From contig NZ_PHRF01000066.1 of NCBI RefSeq assembly GCF_004151105.1, positions 35,127 to 99,126 of the forward strand: a stretch of 64,000 bases of DNA, in the 5' to 3' direction. The translations under genes were made by a program, and so were the position numbers. Numbering within the stretch: the stretch's first letter is position 1; every line of letters starts with the position of its first letter. The DNA comes from Streptomyces sp. L-9-10. Its GTDB lineage: Bacteria; Actinomycetota; Actinomycetes; Streptomycetales; Streptomycetaceae. The notes beneath the pieces are model-generated. The model made no database searches and was not told where the DNA came from. It saw nothing but the letters and a program-made list of their open reading frames with translations. This document shows positions 16,119 through 24,504 of this stretch, piece after piece.

Positions 16119-16924
16119 GACTTCTTGGCCTTAGCGGTGTGGGCCGCGACCCAGACGGCAACTGCGATCAAAGCACCCAGACCGAAGATCCAGGCGAAAA
16201 GCCCTTCGCTGACGGGGCCGAGGCCGCCCAGACTCAGACCGCCGGGACTCGCGGACTCTTCCCCGTTCACCGCCTTGACGTAGGCGATGATGTCCCTCTT
16301 CTCCTGCTCCGGCATCGTGGAGTCGGGGAAGGACGGCATGTTCTGCGGGCCGGTCTGCATGGCCTCGTAGATGTGCTTCGGATCCACACCCTCAAGCGAC
16401 GGCGCGGTCTTGCCCTTTGTCAGCGCCCCACCCTCACCGGTGAAGTTGTGGCACTGGGTGCAGTTGGTACGGAACAGCTCGCCACCGTTGGCGATGTCCG
16501 CACCGGAGGGGCTGTACTGCTTCGCGCCCGGGATGATCGGGCCGGCGCCGAGGGACGCGACATACGCGGCGAGCTGGTCGATCTCCTTCTGCGAGTAGAT
16601 GACCTTCTTCTTCGGCACCTGCGCGCCGGGCGCCATGGCCGGCATACGGCCGGTGCCGACCTGGAAGTCCACGGCGGCGGAGCCGACGCCGACCAGGCTG
16701 GGGCCGTCAGAGCTTCCCTGACCGCCGGTTCCATGGCAGCTGGCGCAGCCGACGGAGTAGAGCTTCTTGCCCTCCTCGATGGCGAGGGACTGGGCGGTTT
16801 CGTCAGCCTGCGCCTTGCCCGCGGGCGCGAACGCGGTGTACAGCCCCCCGGTGGCCGCCAGCGCGAGGAGTAGGACGACGACCGCCGCCAGCGGATGGCG
16901 TCGTCGTGCGGAGAGCTTTTTCAC
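16115..16924 (-). CDS. qcrC: Dihaem cytochrome c subunit of the bc1 complex
   Basis: The 269-aa protein has an N-terminal signal anchor, two covalent haem c sites (CASCHGTGG and CTQCHNFTG) and a C-terminal membrane helix (GLFAWIFGLGALIAVAVWVAAH). In actinobacteria this dihaem subunit replaces soluble cytochrome c and wires the bc1 complex directly to cytochrome oxidase. The GTG start at 16924 has only a weak upstream GGGG. It lies 70 nt after ctaE, consistent with one ctaE-qcrCAB transcript. Confidence 0.97.
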   Translation of the reverse strand: MKKLSARRRHPLAAVVVLLLALAATGGLYTAFAPAGKAQADETAQSLAIEEGKKLYSVGCASCHGTGGQGSSDGPSLVGVGSAAVDFQVGTGRMPAMAPGAQVPKKKVIYSQKEIDQLAAYVASLGAGPIIPGAKQYSPSGADIANGGELFRTNCTQCHNFTGEGGALTKGKTAPSLEGVDPKHIYEAMQTGPQNMPSFPDSTMPEQEKRDIIAYVKAVNGEESASPGGLSLGGLGPVSEGLFAWIFGLGALIAVAVWVAAHTAKAKKS

Positions 16925-16994
16925 GGATTACCCCGGTGTCAGGATCTTCAGCGTCGGTGCTTCTGGACTGTGTGCGCTCGGGCGCGGTGCCCGG

Positions 16995-17615
16995 CTACTT
17001 GATCAAGTAGATCGTGGCGAAAAGGCCGATCCAGACGACATCGACGAAGTGCCAGTAATAGGACACGACGATGGCGGCGGTTGCCTGCTCGTGGGTGAAT
17101 CTCTTGGCCGCGTACGTCCTGCCCAGGACGAACAGGAACGCGATCAGACCCCCCGTCACGTGCAGACCGTGGAAGCCGGTGGTCAGATAGAACACCGAGC
17201 CGTACGGGTCCGAGGACAGCGAGATGCCGTCCTTCTTGACCAGCTCGGTGTACTCGAAGACCTGACCGCCGATGAAGATCGCACCCATCACGAAGGTCAC
17301 CACGAACCATGTGCGGAGCTTCTTCACGTCGCCCCGCTCGGCGGCGAAAACGCCGAGCTGGCAGGTGAGCGAGGAGAGCACCAGGATCGTGGTGTTGGCA
17401 GCCGAGAACGGGACGTTCAAGGCATGGGCCATTTCGCTCCAGTACTCCGCTCCCATCACCGATCGCAGGGTGAAGTACATCGCGAAGAGGGCCGCGAAGA
17501 ACATCAGCTCGGAACTCAACCAAATGATGGTTCCGACGCTGGTGAGGTTCGGCCGATTGACCGACGGGTGCGCGTGCCCGGTTTCTACTGTCGTTGCTGT
17601 CGCCACGACCGACAT
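16995..17615 (-). CDS. ctaE: Cytochrome c oxidase subunit III
   Basis: The 206-aa protein has five hydrophobic helices and subunit-III landmarks: WLSSELMFFAALFAMYF, FTGFHGLHVTGG-like TTGFHGLHVTGGLIAF and the C-terminal YYWHFVDVVWIGLFATIY. It stabilises the aa3 oxidase core. It is the first gene of the ctaE-qcrCAB unit. Its ATG sits inside a 21-nt palindrome and no Shine-Dalgarno sequence is visible, so initiation may be leaderless or regulated at this element. Confidence 0.96.
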   Translation of the reverse strand: MSVVATATTVETGHAHPSVNRPNLTSVGTIIWLSSELMFFAALFAMYFTLRSVMGAEYWSEMAHALNVPFSAANTTILVLSSLTCQLGVFAAERGDVKKLRTWFVVTFVMGAIFIGGQVFEYTELVKKDGISLSSDPYGSVFYLTTGFHGLHVTGGLIAFLFVLGRTYAAKRFTHEQATAAIVVSYYWHFVDVVWIGLFATIYLIK

Positions 17616-17626
17616 TATGTCGGTCG
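17606..17626. promoter_or_regulatory. 10-1-10 palindrome overlapping the ctaE start codon
   Basis: The arms CGACCGACAT and ATGTCGGTCG are exact reverse complements around one central base. The ctaE ATG (17615-17613) is part of the palindrome. It could be a dimeric repressor operator at the transcription start, or an mRNA hairpin hiding the start codon. Confidence 0.7.
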
Positions 17627-17812
17627 CTTATCCCGCGCTGACCCCGGGGGGTGCCGTTCGGTGTGTCCATGCGATGTGCCCAGCTCGAACGGCCCGGCGA
17701 AGGGGCGTCATTACCCGTGCTGACATGGTGTCCGACGGAGTAGCATCCGCGGCATCGGTTCATGGCAATGACGCCCTGGAGCCCTCGCAGACACTGATGT
17801 CACGGAGGAACA

Positions 17813-18214
17813 ATGCAGCCGACCGCCACGGTGCTGGTCTACAGCGACGACGCGAACACCCGCGAGCAGGTCCGGCTGGCAGCGGGACGCCGGCCGGCCT
17901 CCGACGTACCGCCGGTCGAGTTCCTGGAGTGCGCCACTCTGCCCGCGGTGCTCAAGCATCTGGACAGGGGCGGCATCGATGTCTGTGTGCTGGACGGCGA
18001 GACGGTCCCCGCGGGCGGCATGGGGGTCTGCCGGCAGATCAAGGACGAGATCTTCAACTGCCCGCCCGTGCTGCTGCTGATCGGCCGCCCGCAGGACGCC
18101 TGGCTGGCCACCTGGAGCCGCGCGGACGCCGCGGTGACCCTTCCGGTCGAACCGGTCGGCTTCGCGGAGGCTCTGGCCTCCCTGCTGCGCGCCAGGCTCG
18201 CCGTGGACGCCTAG
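17813..18214 (+). CDS. Atypical receiver-like (CheY-fold) protein, 133 aa
   Basis: A single-domain protein with receiver-like alternation of strands and helices: ATVLVYSDD, GIDVCVLDGETVP (Asp at the usual phospho-acceptor position, near residue 60) and a late strand AAVTLPVEPVGFAEALASLL. The expected Lys of the LxKP motif is missing (TLPVEP), as is part of the usual acidic pocket, so normal phosphotransfer is doubtful. It is divergent from ctaE, with its promoter in the shared 197-nt gap, and is followed by a strong hairpin. Function unknown; a role in controlling the neighbouring oxidase genes is only conjecture. Confidence 0.75.
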   Translation: MQPTATVLVYSDDANTREQVRLAAGRRPASDVPPVEFLECATLPAVLKHLDRGGIDVCVLDGETVPAGGMGVCRQIKDEIFNCPPVLLLIGRPQDAWLATWSRADAAVTLPVEPVGFAEALASLLRARLAVDA

Positions 18215-18269
18215 ATCCCGCTGGGCAGGGAGATCCTGCTCGGCCGGGCACACGGGCCCGGACAGAGGC

Positions 18270-18309
18270 GAGGGCCGTGGACGCCCGTACTCGGACGTCC
18301 ACGGCCCTC
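18270..18309. terminator. Bidirectional terminator hairpin
   Basis: GAGGGCCGTGGACG (18270-18283) pairs exactly with CGTCCACGGCCCTC (18296-18309) around a 12-nt loop. It lies between the convergent receiver-like gene and the L,D-transpeptidase gene and can serve both. Confidence 0.85.
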
Positions 18310-18344
18310 CCCGGACCACGCGGTCCGGATCCCGTTCCCGGGGC

Positions 18345-19598
18345 TCAGACGACGGGACGGAGCCTCGCCTTGTCTGCGGGGCTGCTGCCCTCCCTCGTCC
18401 CGGCCTGGAGGACGCTGCCCTCGCGCCAGTCCTCCCAGTCCACGTTCCAGTCCCCGTAGCCGTTGCCGAAGTCCTCCATGTAGTCCCCGGCGCTGTTGAT
18501 GACCTGGACGATGTCGCCCTCCTGGACGGTCTCGAAGAACCAGGCGGCGTTGCCGGTGGACATGCCCACGCAGCCGTGGCTGACGTTCGCCACGCCCTGC
18601 GAGCCCACGGACCACGGCGCGGCGTGTACGTACTCCCCGCTCCAGGTGACGCGGGTGGCCCAGTAGACGGGCAGGTCGTAGCCCTCGCCACCGCCGATGC
18701 CGACGCTGGTGCCGCGCATCCGGACGAAGTACTCCTGGCCCAGGACGACCTTGATGCCGTTACGCGTCGAGAAGCCCGGCTTCCCGGTGGTCACCGGGAT
18801 GCTGTTGATCTCTTCCCCGTTGACATAGACCGTCATGTAGTGCGCGCTGGCGTCGACGATGGCCTCGACTCGGTCGCCGGTCTTCATCTTGATCGGCTTG
18901 ACCGTGCCGCCGTACAGCTTGTTGCTGATCTTCACGCCTTCGAGCGTGCTCGACGCGGTGACGGTCCCGTTGGCGGGCCAGTAGTCCTTGGGGCGGTAGT
19001 GCAGCTCGGTCTCGTCCACCCAGTGCCAGGCGCCCCCCTCGGCGGCGGGCTGGGAGCGGACCTTCAGGGAGCGCTCGATGACGTCCCTGGCCTTCTTGGA
19101 GGTGACCGGCTCGCTGAGCGTGGCGGTGATGGGCTGGCCGACCCCGTACTCGCCGGAGTCCGGTCCGAACTCGACCGTGAGCTTCTTCTTGGCGGGGCGG
19201 GTGTCGAAGGTGAGGGTCCGCAGACCGGGGGCGCCCTTCTTGCTCTCCGTGGACACCTTGACGGTGTAGCGGCTGCCGGCGGCCAGGGGCGCCGTGGAGT
19301 GCCAGCGTGTGCCGTCGGCGGCGAGCTCGCCTGCCAGGTAGTGGCCCGTCTTGTCGACGGCGGTGACGTCGGTGATCTTGCCGTCGGCCCCCGTCGAGGT
19401 GACTTCGAGGGGCTTGTCCGGGTCGGCCTTGGTCTTGCCTGCGGACATGCTGAAGGAGACCTTGCCCGTGGCGTCGGCCGGCTTCGCGGAGAGCGGGTGC
19501 TTCTCGTCACCGCTGCCGCACGCGGTCGCGCTCGCCCAGAGGGACACGACCAGCAGGGTGCAGCTCAGCACGGTGCGCAAGCGTGGCTTGTGGTTCAT
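18345..19598 (-). CDS. L,D-transpeptidase lipoprotein (YkuD, Ig-like domains)
   Basis: The 417-aa protein has a lipoprotein-type signal (LVVSLWASATACGSG, Cys near residue 27), two Ig-like beta domains (about 45-280) and a C-terminal YkuD catalytic domain with nucleophile Cys343 in VSHGCVGMSTGNA and preceding His. Such enzymes make 3-3 cross-links in peptidoglycan or attach proteins to it outside the membrane. The layout matches actinobacterial LdtMt2-like enzymes. The ATG at 19598 was chosen so the signal is intact. It lies between ctaF and the receiver-like gene but has its own terminators on both sides. Confidence 0.93.
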   Translation of the reverse strand: MNHKPRLRTVLSCTLLVVSLWASATACGSGDEKHPLSAKPADATGKVSFSMSAGKTKADPDKPLEVTSTGADGKITDVTAVDKTGHYLAGELAADGTRWHSTAPLAAGSRYTVKVSTESKKGAPGLRTLTFDTRPAKKKLTVEFGPDSGEYGVGQPITATLSEPVTSKKARDVIERSLKVRSQPAAEGGAWHWVDETELHYRPKDYWPANGTVTASSTLEGVKISNKLYGGTVKPIKMKTGDRVEAIVDASAHYMTVYVNGEEINSIPVTTGKPGFSTRNGIKVVLGQEYFVRMRGTSVGIGGGEGYDLPVYWATRVTWSGEYVHAAPWSVGSQGVANVSHGCVGMSTGNAAWFFETVQEGDIVQVINSAGDYMEDFGNGYGDWNVDWEDWREGSVLQAGTREGSSPADKARLRPVV

Positions 19599-19652
19599 GA
19601 TCACAAGATAGGAACGCCCGCGGCTTTTCCGCACGGCGAGAGAGGCAAACGG

Positions 19653-19689
19653 GGGGCCCGAGCACTCCGAATGGGAATGCTCGGGCCCC
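19653..19689. terminator. Terminator after ctaF
   Basis: GGGGCCCGAGCA (19653-19664) pairs with TGCTCGGGCCCC (19678-19689). It is 17 nt past the ctaF stop and marks the end of the ctaC-ctaD-ctaF unit. Confidence 0.85.
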
Positions 19690-19705
19690 GGGTTCGCTCA
19701 GCGCG

Positions 19706-20104
19706 CTACTGGTTCTGGTTCTCGCCCCGGTAGAACTCGAAGACCCAGCCCCAGAGGCCGACCAGGATCAGGGGCAGCGAGAAGTACAGCAGCCACCAGC
19801 CGATCGCCACACCCAGGAAGGCCAGTGCGCCACCGATGGCGAGCGAGAACGGCTGCCAGCTGTGCGGGGCGAAGAACCCCACCTCGCCGGCCTCGTCCGC
19901 GACGTCGGCTTCCTTGTTGTCCTGAGCAAGGGCGTCCATCCGGCGAGCCGTGAAGGCCAGATAGAAGCCGATCATGACGCTCAGGCCGAAGGCGAGGAAC
20001 AGCGCCGTCGTACCGACCGGCTCCTTCGACCAGACGCCGTAGACGACGGCGGTGGCCAGGATGAAGACGCTCAGCCAGATGAACAGCCTGCCTTGGATCT
20101 TCAC
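19706..20104 (-). CDS. ctaF: Actinobacterial cytochrome c oxidase subunit IV
   Basis: The 132-aa membrane protein has four predicted helices (LFIWLSVFILATAVVYGVW near the start, then TTALFLAFGLSVMIGFYLAF and two at the C-terminus around LAIGGALAFLGVAIGWW and LPLILVGLWGWVFEFY). It matches CtaF, the small subunit IV specific to actinobacterial aa3 oxidase. The GTG start overlaps the ctaD stop (GTGA), so it is coupled to ctaD. Confidence 0.95.
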   Translation of the reverse strand: MKIQGRLFIWLSVFILATAVVYGVWSKEPVGTTALFLAFGLSVMIGFYLAFTARRMDALAQDNKEADVADEAGEVGFFAPHSWQPFSLAIGGALAFLGVAIGWWLLYFSLPLILVGLWGWVFEFYRGENQNQ

Positions 20105-21840
20105 TTGCCGACCTCCTTGCCGCCCACGAGGGCGGTGTCCTGCTGGCCGTCGAGCTCAAGGTGTTCCAGCGCGGCGATCTCGGGGTGGTGCAGATCGAAC
20201 GCCGGCGATTCGGAACGGATCCGCGGCAGCGTGACGAAGTTATGCCGCGGCGGCGGGCAGGAAGTCGCCCATTCGAGTGAACGGCCGTAGCCCCACGGGT
20301 CGTCGACCTCGATCTTCTTGCCGTACTTGGCCGTCTTCCAGACGTTGTAGAAGAACGGCAGGACGGAGAGACCGAGGACGAACGAGCTGATCGTGGAGAT
20401 GGTGTTCAGCGCGGTGAAACCGTCGGCGGCGAGATAGTCCGCGTAACGGCGCGGCATGCCCTCGGCGCCCAGCCAGTGCTGCACGAGGAAGGTGCCGTGG
20501 AAGCCGATGAACAGCGTCCAGAAGGTGATCTTCCCGAGCCGCTCGTCCAGCATCTTGCCGGTGAACTTCGGCCACCAGAAGTGGAATCCGGCGAACATCG
20601 CGAACACCACCGTGCCGAACACCACGTAGTGGAAGTGCGCCACCACGAAGTAGGAGTCGGACACATGGAAGTCCATCGGCGGGGACGCCAGGATCACACC
20701 GGTCAGACCACCGAACACGAAGGTGATCAGGAATCCGATCGTCCACAGCATCGGCGTCTCGAAGGACAGTGAGCCCTTCCACATCGTGCCGATCCAGTTG
20801 AAGAACTTCACGCCGGTGGGCACCGCGATCAGGAAGGTCATGAACGAGAAGAACGGCAACAACACACCGCCGGTCACGTACATATGGTGCGCCCACACCG
20901 TCACCGACAGGCCCGCGATCGCGATCGTCGCCGCCACCAGACCGATGTAACCGAACATCGGCTTGCGCGAGAAGACCGGAATCACTTCGGAGACGATGCC
21001 GAAGAACGGCAAGGCGATGATGTACACCTCTGGATGCCCGAAGAACCAGAACAGGTGCTGCCACAGCAACGCCCCGCCATTGGCGGAGTTGAAGATCTGC
21101 GCACCGAACTTGCGGTCCGCCTCCAGCGCGAAGAGCGCGGCGGCCAGCACCGGGAAGGCCAGCAGGACCAGCACACCGGTCAGCAGCACGTTCCAGGTGA
21201 AGATCGGCATCCGGAACATCGTCATGCCGGGAGCGCGCATGCAGATGATCGTGGTGATGAAGTTGACCGAGCCGAGGATCGTGCCGAAGCCGGAGAAGGC
21301 CAGACCCATGATCCACAGGTCCGCGCCGATACCCGGCGAACGCACCGCGTCCGACAGCGGCGAGTACGCGAACCAGCCGAAGTCAGCGGCGCCCTGGGGG
21401 GTGATGAAACCGCTCACGGCGATGATCGAGCCGAAGAGGTAGAGCCAGTACGCGAACATGTTCAGCCGCGGGAACGCCACATCGGGCGCGCCGATCTGGA
21501 GCGGCATGATCCAGTTCGCGAATCCGGCGAACAGCGGCGTCGCGAACATCAGCAGCATGATCGTGCCGTGCATCGTGAACGCCTGGTTGAACTGCTCGTT
21601 CGACATGATCTGCGTACCGGGACGGGCCAGTTCGGCGCGCATGAAGAGCGCCATCAGACCGCCGATGCAGAAGAACGCGAACGATGTGACCAGGTACATC
21701 GTGCCGATCGTCTTGTGATCTGTGGTGGTCAGCCACTTCACGACGACATTGCCCGGCTGCTTGCGCCGCACCGGCAGCTCGTTCTCATACGAGTCGTCCG
21801 CTGCCGCGGCGGCACCCTGGGGTTCGTTGAGGATGCTCAC
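20101..21840 (-). CDS. ctaD: Cytochrome c oxidase subunit I
   Basis: The 579-aa protein has about twelve helices and carries the low-spin haem a and the haem a3-CuB centre. Hallmarks are FTMHGTIMLLMFATPLFAGF (haem a ligand), FWFFGHPEVYIIALP (CuB His and the cross-linked Tyr) and VAHFHYVVFGTVVFAMF (haem ligands). It reduces O2 to water and pumps protons. The GTG at 21840 overlaps the ctaC stop by four bases and gives the usual N-terminus; it reads SILNEPQG after the start. Confidence 0.97.
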   Translation of the reverse strand: MSILNEPQGAAAAADDSYENELPVRRKQPGNVVVKWLTTTDHKTIGTMYLVTSFAFFCIGGLMALFMRAELARPGTQIMSNEQFNQAFTMHGTIMLLMFATPLFAGFANWIMPLQIGAPDVAFPRLNMFAYWLYLFGSIIAVSGFITPQGAADFGWFAYSPLSDAVRSPGIGADLWIMGLAFSGFGTILGSVNFITTIICMRAPGMTMFRMPIFTWNVLLTGVLVLLAFPVLAAALFALEADRKFGAQIFNSANGGALLWQHLFWFFGHPEVYIIALPFFGIVSEVIPVFSRKPMFGYIGLVAATIAIAGLSVTVWAHHMYVTGGVLLPFFSFMTFLIAVPTGVKFFNWIGTMWKGSLSFETPMLWTIGFLITFVFGGLTGVILASPPMDFHVSDSYFVVAHFHYVVFGTVVFAMFAGFHFWWPKFTGKMLDERLGKITFWTLFIGFHGTFLVQHWLGAEGMPRRYADYLAADGFTALNTISTISSFVLGLSVLPFFYNVWKTAKYGKKIEVDDPWGYGRSLEWATSCPPPRHNFVTLPRIRSESPAFDLHHPEIAALEHLELDGQQDTALVGGKEVGK

Positions 21841-22799
21841 AGTTGGTTCGTCTCCGCATTCCTGGCCGGATCCGTCTGCGCGATGCCCGACGGGATGTAG
21901 CCGTTCTGACCCTTCTTGGCCAGCTCTTCCAGGTGCTTCTGGTAGCGCTCCGGAGAGACCACCTTGACGTTGAAGAGCATCCGCGAGTGGTCGACGCCGC
22001 AGAGCTCGGCGCACTTGCCCATGAAGGTGCCCTCCTGGTTCGGGGTCACCTCGAAGGCGTTGGTGTGCCCCGGGATGACGTCCTGCTTCATCAGGAACGG
22101 CACCACCCAGAAGTCGTGAATGACATCACGCGATGTCAGGATGAACCGGACCTTCTCCCCCTTGGGCAGCCACAGGGTCGGCCCCGGGTTGCCGTTCTGG
22201 GGGTTGCGCTGGCCCGGGACACCGGCGTCGTAGACGCCCTCGGCACCCTTGGGGAACTGCTCCGTGAACCGGCTCGGGATGGCGTCGAGCTCCGGAGGGA
22301 GCTCGTTGCCCGTGGAGGCGTCGCCGTCCACGTTCTCGATGTAGTTGAAGCCCCAGCTCCACTGGTAACCGACCACGTTCACCGTGTGGGTCGGCTTCGC
22401 GGAGAGCGAGAGGAGCTTCGACTCGTCCCGGGCGGTGAAGTAGAACAGCACCGAGACGATGATGAGCGGGACCACGGTGTACAGCGCCTCGATGGGCATG
22501 TTGTACCGGGTCTGCGGAGGGACTTCCACCTTGGTGCGGCTGCGCCGGTGGAAGATGATGCTCCACAGGATCAGACCCCATACCAGGATGCCCGTGACGA
22601 GCGCTGCCGCCCACGAGCCCTGCCAGAGGGAGAGGATCCGGGGAGCCTCCTCCGTCACTGGGGTGGGCATTCCAAGGCGGGGGAAGTCCTTGTATGTGCA
22701 ACCGGTGGCGGTCGCGAGGATCAGGCCCGCAGTCAGCACCTGCGGCAGCTTCCGCCGCATCGGGCGCCGCGACGAGCGGTCGGAGCCGTTGGGACTCAC
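21837..22799 (-). CDS. ctaC: Cytochrome c oxidase subunit II (lipoprotein, CuA)
   Basis: The 320-aa subunit has a lipoprotein-type signal (ILATATGCTYKD), two membrane helices (around SWAAALVTGILVWGLILW and LYTVVPLIIVSVLFYF) and an extracellular cupredoxin domain. The dinuclear CuA ligands are in CAELCGVDHSRM plus the earlier His of VIHDFWVVPF. It accepts electrons from QcrC and passes them to CtaD. The GTG at 22799 has GGGAAGG seven bases upstream. It is the first gene of ctaC-ctaD-ctaF and is divergent from the desulfurase-TusA gene. Confidence 0.97.
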   Translation of the reverse strand: MSPNGSDRSSRRPMRRKLPQVLTAGLILATATGCTYKDFPRLGMPTPVTEEAPRILSLWQGSWAAALVTGILVWGLILWSIIFHRRSRTKVEVPPQTRYNMPIEALYTVVPLIIVSVLFYFTARDESKLLSLSAKPTHTVNVVGYQWSWGFNYIENVDGDASTGNELPPELDAIPSRFTEQFPKGAEGVYDAGVPGQRNPQNGNPGPTLWLPKGEKVRFILTSRDVIHDFWVVPFLMKQDVIPGHTNAFEVTPNQEGTFMGKCAELCGVDHSRMLFNVKVVSPERYQKHLEELAKKGQNGYIPSGIAQTDPARNAETNQL

Positions 22800-23103
22800 G
22801 TAGCGCCTTCCCGAGAGTCTCGCCCGCGCGGCCGGCTGCGGCCGTCTCCTGGTCGGTCGCCGACCCTGACGCGGGCAGGGGTTTGGATGTTTATGCGGAC
22901 CAAACCCTACTGGACGCGATTTGGGGCCGTGCGGGGAGGGTGCCCAACGCGCCGCCCGACTCCCCGAAGGGGTGGGATCACTGGCCACGGGACCCTGGAA
23001 GCACCGCTTCCGGGGCTCTTCTGACGCCCCCTCCGGATGCACGGAACCGGCACGTCCGGGAACGCGGAACCGGCACGTCCGGGTACCCGCGTTAGCGTGG
23101 GGC
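22800..23103. promoter_or_regulatory. Divergent control region between ctaC and the desulfurase-TusA gene
   Basis: This 304-nt gap has no gene. It holds GGGTTTGG (22879-22886) and its reverse complement CCAAACCC (22900-22907) around an AT-rich 13-nt spacer containing TTTATG, a likely ctaC promoter or operator. Another inverted pair is GGTCGG/CCGACC at 22851-22865. Near the right end are the paired 19-bp direct repeats described separately. Confidence 0.6.
23042..23083 (+). repeat. Two exact 19-bp direct repeats before the desulfurase-TusA gene
   Basis: CGGAACCGGCACGTCCGGG occurs at 23042-23060 and again at 23065-23083, 23 nt apart start to start. The second copy ends 20 nt before the GTG at 23104. 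Placement and spacing of about two helical turns suggest tandem binding sites for a regulator. Confidence 0.7.
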
Positions 23104-24489
23104 GTGGCCTACTTCGACGTCGCTTCCTCCGCTCCGCTGCACCCCGTCGCCCGCCAGGCTCTCCAGGCTTCCCTGGACGAGGGCTGGGCCGACCCCGCCC
23201 GGCTCTATCGCGAGGGCCGGCGGGCCGTACTCCTGCTGGACGCGGCGCGCGAGGCCGCCGCCGAGGCCGTCGGCTGCCGCCCCGACGAACTGGTTTTCAC
23301 TCCTTCGGGGACGTATGCGGTGCATTCCGGAATGTCGGGTGCGCTCGCGGGGCGCCGGCGTATCGGGCGGCACGCGGTGGTGTCCGCGGTGGAGCACTCC
23401 TCGGTGCTCCACGCGGCAGCGGCCCATGAGTCGGCGACCGGTGGCCCGGTCACCGAGGTGCCGGTGGACCGGCTCGGCGCGGTGTCACCGGACGCGTACG
23501 CCGGGGCGCTGCGCGAGGACACGGCGCTGGCCTGCCTCCAGTCGGCCAACCACGAGGTGGGGACGGAGCAGCCGGTGGCGGCCGTCGCCGAGGCGTGCCG
23601 CAGCCGGGGCGTACCGCTGCTGGTGGACGCGGCGCAGTCGCTGGGCTGGGGCCCGGTGGAGGGCGCGTGGTCACTGCTGACGGGGAGCGCGCACAAGTGG
23701 GGCGGCCCGCCGGGCGTCGGGCTGCTCGCCGTACGCAAGGGTGTCCGGTTCGCGCCGCAAGGCCCGGCCGACGAGCGGGAGTCGGGGCGCGCTCCGGGGT
23801 TCCAGAACATTCCGGCGATCGTGGCCGCGGTGGCCTCCCTGCGGGCGGTACGCGCGGAGGCGGCGGACGAGGCGGTGCGGCTGCGGGCGCTGGTGGACCG
23901 GATCAGGGCGCGGGTGCCGGAGCTGGTGCCCGATGTGGAGGTGGTGGGCGATCCGGACCGCCGGCTCCCCCATCTCGTCACCTTCTCCTGTCTCTATGTC
24001 GACGGAGAGGCGCTGCTGCACGAGCTGGACCGGGCGGAGTTCTCCGTCTCCTCCGGATCGTCCTGTACGAGCAGCACACTCACCCCGAGCCATGTGCTGC
24101 GGGCGATGGGCGTGCTGTCGGAGGGGAATGTCCGGATCTCGCTGCCCCTCGGGACTCCGGAGGCGGACGTGGACCGGTTCCTGGAGGTGCTGCCCTCGGT
24201 GGTGTCCGGTGTGCGCGAGCGGCTCGGCGCGCCGGACTCCGCCGCCGGGTCCGCGGGCCAGGCGCCGTCGCTCGTGGTGGACGCGCTCGGCAGGCGCTGC
24301 CCGGTCCCGGTGATCGAGCTGGCGAAGGTGTTCGGCGGCGTACCGGTGGGCGGCACGGTGACGGTGCTCTCGGACGACGAGGCGGCGCGGCTGGACATCC
24401 CTGCGTGGTGCGAGATGCGCGGCCAGGAGTACGTGGGCGAGCGGCCGGCGGACCACGGTGTCGCCTATGTGGTCCGCCGGCTGTCGTAG
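23104..24489 (+). CDS. Cysteine desulfurase fused to a C-terminal TusA-like sulfur carrier
   Basis: The 461-aa protein joins a class V cysteine desulfurase (residues 1 to about 375) to a TusA/SirA domain (about 385-461). Desulfurase landmarks are the PLP Lys198 in GSAHKWGGPPG and the persulfide Cys321 in SVSSGSSCTSS. TusA has the carrier Cys399 in GRRCPVPVIELAK. Sulfur could pass from Cys321 directly to Cys399 and on to an acceptor such as tRNA thiolation or cofactor synthesis. The GTG at 23104 lacks an obvious ribosome site, so the mRNA may be leaderless. It is divergent from ctaC and precedes the Fe-S/nadA region. Confidence 0.88.
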   Translation: MAYFDVASSAPLHPVARQALQASLDEGWADPARLYREGRRAVLLLDAAREAAAEAVGCRPDELVFTPSGTYAVHSGMSGALAGRRRIGRHAVVSAVEHSSVLHAAAAHESATGGPVTEVPVDRLGAVSPDAYAGALREDTALACLQSANHEVGTEQPVAAVAEACRSRGVPLLVDAAQSLGWGPVEGAWSLLTGSAHKWGGPPGVGLLAVRKGVRFAPQGPADERESGRAPGFQNIPAIVAAVASLRAVRAEAADEAVRLRALVDRIRARVPELVPDVEVVGDPDRRLPHLVTFSCLYVDGEALLHELDRAEFSVSSGSSCTSSTLTPSHVLRAMGVLSEGNVRISLPLGTPEADVDRFLEVLPSVVSGVRERLGAPDSAAGSAGQAPSLVVDALGRRCPVPVIELAKVFGGVPVGGTVTVLSDDEAARLDIPAWCEMRGQEYVGERPADHGVAYVVRRLS

Positions 24490-24504
24490 CTCTCGGGCCG
24501 TACG

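Noticed and set aside
16995..22799. Redox-sensor Rex operator (TGTGAA-type palindrome) in the respiratory gene gaps
   Set aside because: The palindromes at ctaE and ctaC do not match the Rex consensus as I know it, so no Rex control is claimed.
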